From: Nitrospiraceae bacterium | Lineage (GTDB): Bacteria > Nitrospirota > Nitrospiria > Nitrospirales > Nitrospiraceae | DNA length: 54,918 nt | Assembly: GCA_919902505.1 (NCBI GenBank) | Contig: CAKKRE010000005.1 | Location: forward strand, 1 to 54,918 | Reading direction: 5' to 3' | In this document: piece after piece, positions 1-9,200 of the stretch | How positions within the stretch are numbered: position 1 is the first letter of the stretch | Layout: the number at the start of each line of letters is the position of its first letter | Notes under the pieces: model-generated | Told to the model about the DNA's origin: nothing | Databases searched by the model: none | What the model saw: only the letters and a program-made list of their open reading frames with translations | Program-made: the position numbers and the translations under genes

Positions 1-9
1 CAACGGTAG

Positions 10-498
10 CAGATTCTCCACTTAACGGCTTGTTCAAATTCTCGGGGCCACTTCTGGGTACTCAGCTTTCGGTACATTGATGACCCGCATCTGTGGGGAG
101 ACTATAGTCTCTATCTTCAAGTTGAACATGCGGAGCCTGATAATCTTCTCCTTCCAGAACTTTCCGTAGTTCGGGAGAACTCTCGACCTGAAGTCTACGT
201 CATCGTGGGAGACGCGAAATTCTGGATTCCTGACCCACCCACGCTATTTAGACTCTACGGTGGGTGGGCGGCAGTGAGGATTGTTCCTGATGGTACGCTG
301 ACGAACGTTTCTCAGCTTCCCAAAGAGGGGACGATTCTCAGGGAGGAGCATGCACCCTATGTGTGGCGAATCGAAGGTGCTCACAAGCGCCACATTGCAA
401 CGCCGACTGTGCTAGCCCGGTACGGTGGATGGAATATGGTGCGTGTGGTGCCGGACAACTCGCTGGCGATGATACCGAACGGGGCGCCCATCAGCTAA
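10..498 (+). CDS. Repeat-containing protein, 5' end unresolved (possible truncated gene)
   Basis: I do not recognise a named family. The frame is open from position 10, just after an in-frame TAG at 7-9, to the TAA at 496-498, but it has no ATG, GTG or TTG until a GTG at 205 that has no ribosome binding site. The translation upstream of 205 looks like real protein (RYIDDPHLWGDYSLYLQV), so starting at 205 would cut the sequence. The last 100 residues hold two related units, each with an aromatic or hydrophobic lead, a GGW core and a VPD motif (YGGWAAVRIVPDGTL and YGGWNMVRVVPDNSL). A second frame is open over 1-78, so a frameshift near the edge is possible. I infer either a gene entering from outside the window or a decayed remnant. 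Nothing indicates a function. Confidence 0.45.
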   Translation, partial: QILHLTACSNSRGHFWVLSFRYIDDPHLWGDYSLYLQVEHAEPDNLLLPELSVVRENSRPEVYVIVGDAKFWIPDPPTLFRLYGGWAAVRIVPDGTLTNVSQLPKEGTILREEHAPYVWRIEGAHKRHIATPTVLARYGGWNMVRVVPDNSLAMIPNGAPIS

Positions 499-522
499 AG
501 GGTGCCTTGCAATACCAAATTG

Positions 523-559
523 CAGGATACCAAGCAGCACATGGCTGCCTGGTATCCTG
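523..559 (+). terminator. Strong hairpin behind the first gene
   Basis: Arms 523-538 (CAGGATACCAAGCAGC) and 544-559 (GCTGCCTGGTATCCTG) pair over 16 positions with one mismatch around a 5-nt loop. The hairpin lies 24 nt after the stop codon at 498. There is no clear T-run behind it (GACTTTCC), so intrinsic termination is an inference; a 3'-end protecting hairpin is the alternative. Confidence 0.5.
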
Positions 560-757
560 ACTTTCCGTGCAGCGAGGTACGCGCAATGCAACTGCTTTTG
601 TCGCGCCTCGCCAACACTTTGTGTGCGCGAACTCGGAAGTAGGTTCGACAATGGCTCTACCGTCGATCGTTTCAGTGAAAAACGTTGGTGCTTGGCTGAA
701 TGGAAGTCGCGATGAATAGACCTCTTGGATACTCTTTCCAAACGGAAGGATAAAGCT

Positions 758-1828
758 GTGTCAGACTACCGGGACTTTCTGAAAGACCTCCTTCTTGAAG
801 ATTACCGCTACCGTGCCGAGGCATTGCGCAGGAGTGAACAGGCTGGGGAAACGCGGGTCAATATTTTCATGGGACTCGTTAGCGTGGTGGCAGCATCGTT
901 GGTTGCGCTCAGCAATGCGCAGCATGGTCCTGATCCAAGCTCTCTTCGATTAATCATCGAATGTGTGACGATCTTGCTCACTGTGGTGGGCTGGCTGACG
1001 CTCATGCGGCTGCTCATCCGTAACGATCACACCGACGAATGCAAGCGAGATTTAGATCGCATTCGTCAGGTGTTTAAGGAGCAATTCGATCGGGATGGGC
1101 GCTTAGTCGATTACTTTCCGGTAGGAGCACTGAAGCAGTCTTCAAACGTGAGCAGCCGTAGGTTCGGCGGGCTCGCGCATCTGATGGCTGGACTGAATAG
1201 TCTACTGGTGGGCGTGGTAATACTTCTTGTCTCCTTGCCCGTAGGACCTTCGGGGAAAGCTGAGATTGCTTCGAGTGAACTGCTGCGTCCGTCTATTGGC
1301 GCCATCACAGTCGCTATCGTTGCATTTTTGCTGCAGAGCGCCTACGTGGGGCGTAGAGAACGATCGCGCAAGCGTGAATGGCGCCTGTTGATGCCGACTC
1401 ACACCGGCGGTGTTGTGTGTAAGCATGAAAACGGAGAACTGCACTATCTCATTATTTCTGCCAAAGATGCCAAGGGGAACATCTGGGTGTTTCCGAAAGG
1501 GCATATCGAGGAAGGCGAAGGCGAATCAGCGGCTGCACTGCGTGAAGTAGCCGAGGAGACGGGTGTGGCAGCCCAGGTTCTTTTTCCTCTCGGAGAGATC
1601 ACTTTTCCTGCTGAAGGTAAGGGGAGGGAGGGCCTTCAGCGTGCGAAGTTTTATTTGATGCGCTGGTTGTTCGATGTGCCGACTGCGATCACACGCGAAC
1701 ACCGTACGCTCCAGTGGTTGCCCCTTGATCAGGCGCTCCAACAGCTGACATTCCCCGAATCAAAACGGTTGTTGCTCGTTGCGCATGCCGCAAACCTCCA
1801 AGAAGGCCTTAGCGCCAGGGTATCCTGA
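758..1828 (+). CDS. Membrane-anchored Nudix hydrolase
   Basis: This is a 356-residue protein with two parts. The N-terminal ~200 residues start with a charged helix and hold two pairs of hydrophobic segments (around VNIFMGLVSVVAASLVAL, IIECVTILLTVVGWLTL, AGLNSLLVGVVILLVSL and ITVAIVAFLLQSAYV), so probably four membrane helices. The C-terminal ~150 residues are a Nudix domain with a complete Nudix box, G-x5-E-x7-REVAEETGV, within GHIEEGEGESAAALREVAEE. Nudix enzymes cleave nucleoside diphosphates linked to another group; the substrate cannot be read from sequence. I chose GTG 758 because AAGGAT lies 8 nt upstream; TTG 725 lies in the same frame without such a site. It is a single gene between unrelated neighbours. 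The catalytic domain should face the cytosol, tethered to the membrane. Confidence 0.82.
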   Translation: MSDYRDFLKDLLLEDYRYRAEALRRSEQAGETRVNIFMGLVSVVAASLVALSNAQHGPDPSSLRLIIECVTILLTVVGWLTLMRLLIRNDHTDECKRDLDRIRQVFKEQFDRDGRLVDYFPVGALKQSSNVSSRRFGGLAHLMAGLNSLLVGVVILLVSLPVGPSGKAEIASSELLRPSIGAITVAIVAFLLQSAYVGRRERSRKREWRLLMPTHTGGVVCKHENGELHYLIISAKDAKGNIWVFPKGHIEEGEGESAAALREVAEETGVAAQVLFPLGEITFPAEGKGREGLQRAKFYLMRWLFDVPTAITREHRTLQWLPLDQALQQLTFPESKRLLLVAHAANLQEGLSARVS

Positions 1829-1968
1829 GCTGACCCTGAACACCGTCACTGCAAGTGAGAAACCATTCCTTTTCTATGACACGCCGAAAGCCGATGCCCC
1901 TGCCATGGTGACTACCCTGCTTCCTTGAATCAGAAATGTCTTCTTCGATTATCGTCTGATCCTGAATT

Positions 1969-1987
1969 TGTCCCCCAAGTTGTCCCC
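1969..1987 (+). promoter_or_regulatory. TGTCCCC direct repeat, 12-bp period (candidate operator)
   Basis: TGTCCCC occurs at 1969-1975 and again at 1981-1987, preceded by GAATT. The same arrangement, preceded by GAATC, occurs at 3134-3152 upstream of the giant gene. A TACTCG that could serve as -10 begins at 2001. OmpR/SARP-type winged-helix proteins usually bind direct repeats of about one helical turn, and such a protein is encoded at 2247-3098. The binding assignment is inference. Confidence 0.35.
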
Positions 1988-2042
1988 TGCCTCTGTGGCT
2001 TACTCGACATCGGATGCGTCGAGTTGTCTCCGGAGGTGCGGC

Positions 2043-2234
2043 ATGAGTCGCACGAGCAGACGGTTGTTGATGGCCGTTGAAGCCTGTGTCCTTGCCGTAA
2101 TCCTCTTGCTCTGTGCGGCCGATCAATTCACGACATGCGAAACGATCGTGAAGGTGAACCTACAACAAGACTTGCAGCAACTGTTTCTGCTCCTGAAGGA
2201 AGAGACGATGATCGGGGAGTTTACTCCTCCGTAG
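2043..2234 (+). CDS. Small single-pass membrane protein, unknown function
   Basis: The predicted product is 63 residues. Residues 9-25 form one strongly hydrophobic helix (MAVEACVLAVILLLCAA), preceded by a basic stretch (SRTSRR), which suggests an N-in membrane anchor or an uncleaved signal. The tail after the helix is leucine- and glutamine-rich and acidic. The start ATG has a near-perfect Shine-Dalgarno GGAGGTG five to six bases upstream. The stop lies 12 bp before the start of the BTAD regulator, so the two are probably one transcript. I recognise no family. The strong ribosome site and operon placement are the support for it being a real gene; a partner or sensor role with the regulator is only a guess. 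Confidence 0.55.
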   Translation: MSRTSRRLLMAVEACVLAVILLLCAADQFTTCETIVKVNLQQDLQQLFLLLKEETMIGEFTPP

Positions 2235-2246
2235 CTGCAGCGACCC

Positions 2247-3098
2247 ATGATGGGGTGTCTGATCCAGGCAGAGTATCGAATGATTACCAACGACCCTGAG
2301 GAATCGCGAGGGACTCGACGAAAAGCGATGAAGGAGACCTTGCCCCAACGCAAATCCTGGCCTCTCGAAATCTATATGCTCGGACATTGTGAAATACGAG
2401 TCGAAGGGGTGGCTCTTCTCAAGCGACGAAAGACGCCGCACCGGCTGCTTGAACTCCTGCAGGTCATTGTCGCATCGGGGGGCGCGGCTGTACCGGTGTC
2501 GTACCTTATCGATCAGCTCTGGCCGGAGAGCGATGGCGATCGAGCCGTGGCGACGTTTTCGAAGACACTCAAGCGCCTGCGCAAATATCTCGCGGTTGAG
2601 CGGGTTATTCATCTCGAACATGGCCCGGTGACGTTGGATTCGACGCGCTGTTGGGTTGATGTGTGCGCCTTTGAACAAGGCGTCGCTCGATCGGAGCATT
2701 TGATCTCTAGTGTGCCTCTGAAGGGATGGATGCAGGAGCTTCAGCAGGCGTTGGCGCTCTATCACGGTCCCTTCCTACTCGATCAACGGTTGAAACCTTG
2801 GGCGGTTGCGATCCGGGAACGGCTCCGCGAATGTTTCGTCAAGGGCGTGGCGAGACTCAGCGATCACTGGCAGAGGCTGGGTCGGCTTGAGCAGGCGATT
2901 CAATGGTTGAATCGGGGCCTCCAGGTGGACCCTCATGCTGCGCCGCTTTATGGACCGCTCATCACACTGCTTTCGGCGACGGGCCGAAAAACAGAGGCCG
3001 CCGTCGTCTATCACCAATGCGCTCGTGTGTTCGTGAAGGAATTGGGACGCCCGATCCCCCAGGCCGTCCAGCATCTGTACAAGAATGTACTCAGCTGA
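2247..3098 (+). CDS. Winged-helix/BTAD (SARP-like) transcriptional regulator
   Basis: The 283-residue product has an OmpR/SARP-like winged-helix domain from about residue 40 (LEIYMLGHCEIRVEG) to about 130, with the recognition-helix region FSKTLKRLRKYL. A bacterial transcriptional activator domain (BTAD, TPR-like helices) fills most of the rest, with typical elements such as ALYHGPFL and the TPR-like GRLEQAIQWLNRGLQVDP. No ATPase domain is attached, so it is a stand-alone regulator. In known SARPs the first domain binds direct repeats near the -35 region and recruits RNA polymerase. The start is uncertain: ATG 2247, 2280 and 2328 all lie in frame and none has a good ribosome site. Placed directly upstream of the giant surface-protein gene, it is the natural candidate for its regulator. 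Confidence 0.8.
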   Translation: MMGCLIQAEYRMITNDPEESRGTRRKAMKETLPQRKSWPLEIYMLGHCEIRVEGVALLKRRKTPHRLLELLQVIVASGGAAVPVSYLIDQLWPESDGDRAVATFSKTLKRLRKYLAVERVIHLEHGPVTLDSTRCWVDVCAFEQGVARSEHLISSVPLKGWMQELQQALALYHGPFLLDQRLKPWAVAIRERLRECFVKGVARLSDHWQRLGRLEQAIQWLNRGLQVDPHAAPLYGPLITLLSATGRKTEAAVVYHQCARVFVKELGRPIPQAVQHLYKNVLS

Positions 3099-3133
3099 GA
3101 AATTTTACGATTATGCTGGTATTTAGGCGAATC

Positions 3134-3152
3134 TGTCCCCCGGCCTGTCCCC
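3134..3152 (+). promoter_or_regulatory. TGTCCCC direct repeat upstream of the giant gene
   Basis: TGTCCCC lies at 3134-3140 and 3146-3152, the same 12-bp period as at 1969-1987, with a third partial TGTC at 3156. The preceding bases GAATC match GAATT of the other copy. A TACAGA that could act as -10 is at 3164-3169. The giant gene starts at 3219 with AAGGAG in front. Function as an operator is inferred from the duplicate arrangement. Confidence 0.38.
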
Positions 3153-3218
3153 CCCTGTCGTGCTACAGAGGACGCCCAGTCCTAGTTCCGTCGATTCATC
3201 AACCAAGGAGATCGACAA

Positions 3219-6200
3219 ATGCGTGACGCGCTGTTTTTCAGCAAGCTGCGAGTGCTGCTGTGTGGATGGAGATGGAAACATCACCGCCGGGCCTCGTGGC
3301 TGAAGGCGCGTCTTCGACACCTGCGTCATCGCCTGCAACAGTCATCGCGCACAATCACGCTGAAGACGGCACCGCCTCGGTCGTCACCATTTCTGTTGGA
3401 GCCGCTGGAAGCGCGCCTCCTGCTCGCGGCCGATCTCACCGGTGTGGTGCAGTCCGCGGCCTTGATCGATCCCGCCGTGCCGACCAACAGCGCGAGCGCC
3501 GTCGTGCAAGTGCAGAACATCGGCAATCAGCGCGTCAATCAATCGCAGGTCGGCGTCTACGCCTCCCTCGACAGCGTGCTCGATAGTTCCGACCTCCTGC
3601 TCGGCACCGCGAACACCGACCGAGTCAATGCCGGCGCTTCCAAGAATGTCACGGTGAACCTGACGCTGTCGAGTACCCTCAACCCCGTGCCGTACACATT
3701 GCTGTCGAAGTTCGACAATGCCAATGCGATTACCGAGAGCAGCGAGAGCAACAACGTTGCGATCGGCGGCACGATCAACGGGACGTGGAAATTCGGCGCA
3801 GTCCCGGGCCGAGCCGGCAATACCACGCTCACCCTGAGCGACGCCGATGGCACGCGCGTCACGTTCAGCCTCAGCGGACCCGGCACCGGCGAAGTGATCA
3901 AGGATGGCAGCACATGGGATGTGAAGATCACCGGCACGACCGCGAGTTCCGTCGTGACCATCCTGACGAATAGCGGCGGCAACGGCCGCGTGACCCTCAA
4001 CGACGTGCATGTGTTTGGCCCGCTCTCGACCTTCTTGGCTGCGACGACGGATCTCACCGGCACACTCGCCATCGATGGACCGGTGAATATTCCCGGCCTG
4101 CTGCCTGGCACGATCACTCTGGGGAGCATTCAGGGCGGCACCATTGCGGTGCCCTCGGTTGAAGCCCTCACGATCCTGGGCTCGACGACCAACGCGAAGA
4201 TCTATGTCGGCGCCACGCTGGGCCAAGACGGCCAACCGGGGGGCACCGGCGCCAACGCCGACATGTATGGAGCTGGAAGCATCGGCCTCTTCACCGTCAC
4301 CGGGGCGATGAGCGGGACATCGGTTCGCGTGGGGATTGACCCGGTCGACGGCGCCTACAGCAACGGCAACGACACCCTGATCGGGGGTACCAGCAGCTCG
4401 ATCGGCGGCATCGTCATCGGCGGCGCGCTCAGCGCCGACACCCGCTTCTACGCCGGTCGTTTTCCGACACAGTACCTCAATGGCTTGACTCTGAAGCCCA
4501 CCGCGGGGGACGTCCACTTCGTCAGCAACTTCAGTGGCCCGGCCTTGACCGCGAGCTTGCAGCAAGACACGGGGAGTTCCGCCAGCGATCAGCTCACGAG
4601 CAATCCGGCCATCACCGGCAGCCTGACCGATCCGCAAGGGATCGCGACGTTCCTGGCCGGCTTCGGCGCGACGCCCACCGTCAATGTGCTCAGCGACCGG
4701 CAGCCCGACGGCTCCTTTAGCTTCACACAAGTCCGACTCGAACAAATAAACGGAGCGCCGCTGACCGACGGCACCTATGTCTTAAAACTCCAGGCAACGG
4801 ATACCGCGGGCAACAGCACACAAATCAGCGTGCCCTTCACGCTGGATACTCAGGTGTCTGTGCTCACGTTCGATCTGGCCGCCGCATCCGATACGGCGCC
4901 GCTCGGCGATCAACAGACGACGAATGATGTCGTCACGTTGATTGGGCAGACCGAAGCGCTCGCGACGGTACACTTGCTTGAAACCGGCGCGACCACGCAG
5001 GCCGATGCGAGCGGCAATTTCAGCTTCACGAACGTCGCGCTCAATCTGGGTGCCAACACCTTCACCGTCCGCGCGACCGATGCCGCGGGCAACCAGCGGA
5101 CGGAATCGCGGACAATCACGCGGGTAGCGGCCGGCAACAACGCGCCGGTGCTGAACGCGATCGGCCCGCAGACCGTGAACGAAGGGGCAACCCTAACTTT
5201 CACGGCGACGGCGAGCGATCCTAATGCCGGGCAGACAGTGACATTCAGCCTGGAGAATGGCGCGACGGGCCAAGTCCCAGTCGGGGCGAGCATCGATCCT
5301 GTGACCGGGGCCTTCACCTGGACGCCGACGGAGGCGCAAGGGCCGGGCACCTTCACCTTCGATGTGGTAGTAACCGACACCGGCAGCCCGAATCTAACCG
5401 ACCGCGAAACCATCACGGTCACAGTGAATGAGGTGAACCTTGCGCCGGTGGTGACGGCGGTGGCGGATCAGACGCTCGACGAAGGCACAACGTTAGCACT
5501 GACCCTGACAGCGACGGATACTGATTTGCCAGCAAACCAACTCACGTGGAGCCTCACGACCGCGCCAGCCGGGGCGAGTATCGATCTGGTCACCGGCGTC
5601 TTGACCTGGACCCCGACCGAGGCCCAAGGCCCCGGCAGCTACAGCATCACGGCGCGGGCGACAGACAACGGGAGCCCGATATTGTTTGGCGAGACGACCT
5701 TTACGGTGACGGTCAACGAAGTCAATCTGGTGCCGGTGCTAACGGTGCCGGTGGCGGTGAGCGGGGATGAACAGACTCTGCTGACGTTCGCGGCGACGGC
5801 GACGGATGCCGACCTGCTGGCCAATCAGCTGACGTTCAGCTTGCAGGGGACAGTGCCGGCCGGGGCCAGCATCGACCCGACCACCGGCGCGTTCACCTGG
5901 ACCCCGACGGAGACGCAAGGGCCGGGGACCTACAACGTCACGGTCCGAGTGACCGACAACGGGAGTCCCAGCCTGTTCAGCGAGCAGGCGGTGCAGCTGA
6001 CTGTCAATGAAGTGAACCTCGCGCCGACGCTCGCGGCGATTCCAACCCAGACCGTGACGGCGGGCCAGCTGCTCACGTTCACCGCGGTCAGCAGCGATGC
6101 GGATCTGCCGGCCAACACGCTGACCTATGGTCTGCAAGGCACGATCCCGACTGGCGCGAGCATTGATCCGTCCACCGGCGTGTTCACCTGGATCCCGACT

Positions 6201-9200
6201 GCCGGCCAAGTCGGCGCACACAGTCTCATCGTGCGCGTGACCGATAACGGCACACCTGGTCTGTTCGCCGAACAGGCCGTGGCCATCATGGTCGAGGCGC
6301 AACCGAACCAAGCGCCGGTGTTGAACCCGATCGGGAACCAGACGGTCGACGAGTTGACGGAACTCCGGTTCACCATCTCCGGCTCGGATGTCGATGTACC
6401 CGCCCAGACTCTCGTCTTTAGCGCGACAGGGCTTCCAATAGGTGCATCATTCGATTCAGCGACTCGTGAGTTTGCGTGGACGCCCACTGAAGCGCAAGGT
6501 CACGGTACGTATGACGTGACCTTCTCTGTTACGGACGGGATCGTAACCACGACTGAGACGGTCACAATTACCGTGAATGAAGTGAATAGCGCTCCCACTT
6601 TGGATCCCATCGGGAATCGGACGATCGACGAGGGGACGGAACTGCGGTTCACCCTCTCGGCCTCAGACACGGATCTGCCGATTCAGGCCTTGATCTATGG
6701 CGCATCGGGCCTGCCCACTGGGGCGACCTTCAACACCGCGACCCGCGAATTTGCGTGGACACCGAGCGAAGGCCAAGGCCCCGGCACCTACGACATCACC
6801 TTCTCCGTGACAGACAGCTTTGCGACGGCCAGCGAAACCATCACCATCACAGTCAACGAGGTGAATGTCGCGCCGGTCCTCGAACCGATCGGGAATAAGA
6901 GCGTGATCGAAGAAACCGAGTTACGGTTCACCATTGGCGGCAGCGATGTCGATGTCCCGGCTCAGACCTTGGTCTACAGCGCGACCGGCCTGCCGGCGGG
7001 TGCGACGTTCGATCCAGCGACCCGTGAATTCGTCTGGACTCCCACCGATACGCAAGGCCCGAACACCTATGATGTGATCTTCTCCGTCACCGATGGTGTG
7101 GTGACAACAAGCGAGCTGATCACCATTACCGTCACGGAAGTGAACCAAGCCCCGGTGCTGAACCCAATCGGGAACCAGAACGCGAACGAAGGGCAGCCCC
7201 TGACGTTTACCGCAATCGCCACGGATGCGGATGTGCCGACACAGCCGCTGACGTTCTCGCTAGAAAACGGCGTCGGCGGGGCCGTGCCGGTGGGGGCCAC
7301 CATCAATCCGACCACGGGCGCCTTTAGCTGGACCCCGACGGAAGCGCAGGGGCCTGGCAGCTACACCTTCGATGTCGTCGTGATGGACAACGGTACGCCG
7401 AATCTGTCCGACCGCGAGACCATCACGGTGACGGTAGCGGAAGTCAACCAAGCGCCGACGTTGACAGTGCCTGCGGCGGTGAGCGGAGATGAACAGAGTC
7501 TGCTGACCTTCACGGCGACGGCGACGGATGCCGATCTGCCGACCAATTCACTCACGTTCAGTCTGCAGGGCACGGTGCCGGCCGGGGCGAGTATCGATCC
7601 GGTCACCGGCGTCTTTACCTGGACGCCGACCGAAGCGCAGGGCCCGGGGATCTATAACATCACCGTGCGGGTGACCGATGACGGGAGTCCCAGCCTGTTC
7701 AGCGAGCAGACGGTGCAGTTGACCATTGGAGATGTCAATCAAACCCCGACATTCACCAGCTCCCCAACAGTGAGCGTGCAGGAAAATCAGATGCAGGTCA
7801 TAACCGTGACGGCCTCTGATGCCGATGTGCCCGTTCAACCCCTTATCTATAGTCCGGCCGGCGGCGCGGACGCTGCCCTGTTCGCCATCACGAGCGGAGG
7901 CCTGCTGAGCTTTGTGACGGCGCCGAACTTCGAAGCGCCATCTGATGCGAATCTCGACAATGTCTACGAGGTCACAGTGCAGGTGAGCGACGGAGCCGGT
8001 GGGATCGCGACGCAGACCGTGAATGTCACGGTCACGAATGTGACCGAGAACATTCCAACTCTGTCTATCAATGACGTCACGCTCGTGGAAGGCACGTCCC
8101 TCTCAGGGACGACGGCATTCAATTTCACGGTGGCGCTGTCCGAGGCCATCAATGAGACGGTGACGGTGCGTGTGGCGACGGTGGACAACGGGGCCACCGC
8201 GGCCTCGGGGGACTATACGCCGGTGCCGCTGACCACGCTGACGTTCGGGCCCAACCAGACGGAGCAGACCGTGACTGTGCAGGTGCGGCAGGATGACCTG
8301 GTGGAGGGCGACGAGCAGTTTGTGGTGCAGCTGAGCAACGCCACCAATGCGACGATCGTCGACAGTCAGGGCCTCGGCACGATCACCAACGACGATGCCG
8401 TGAACCAGCCACCGGCGTTGAACCTCATCGGCAACCAGACGATCGACGAAGGCCAGCCGCTCACCTTCACGGCGACGGCGACGGACGCCGACAGTCCGGC
8501 GAATACGCTGACCTTCACGCTGGAGAATGGGGCTGGTGGATCGATACCAGCGGGCGCGAGCATCGACCCGACCACCGGTGTCTTCACCTGGACGCCGACG
8601 GAAGCGCAAGGGCCTGGCACCTACACGTTCGATGTCGTGGTGAGCGACGGAACGCTGAGTGACAGCGAGCCCATCACGGTCACTGTCGGCGAAGTGAACC
8701 AGGCGCCGACACTCTCCGCGATTCCGAATCAGACGGTCACAGTCGGTCAGACAATCACCTTCACGGCGGTCGGGACCGACGCCGATCTGCCGAGCAATGC
8801 GCTGACCTACAGTTTGGAAGGCCTGTTCTCCGCCGGAGCCACGATCGATCCCGCCACAGGAGTCTTTACCTGGACGCCCACGGCTGCGCAAGTTGGGGGA
8901 CCGCACGGTTTCACCGTGCGTGTGACCGACAACGGCACGCCAAATCTGTTCGCGGAACAGATCGTCCAAGTGACGGTCGAGCCGACACCGAATCAATCCC
9001 CGGTGCTGAATCCAATCGGCAACCAAACCATTGACGAAGGTCAGCAATTGACCTTCGTCGCCAACGCGACGGACCCTGATGGTCTAGCGACGTTTACCTT
9101 CTCGCTGGACAATGGCTTGAGCGGTCAGGTCCCTCTCGGCGCCTCGATCGCTGGGGGGACGGGGCAACTCACCTGGACGCCCACGGAAGCGCAAGGCTCC

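Noticed and set aside
3384-4745. Long minus-strand frame (453 codons) opposite the giant gene
   Set aside because: It is Arg-, Gly- and Ala-rich antisense of a GC-rich repeated coding sequence, with no ribosome site or domain. The same holds for minus-strand frames at 8103-9047, 9369-10493, 11111-12121 and 12927-13928.
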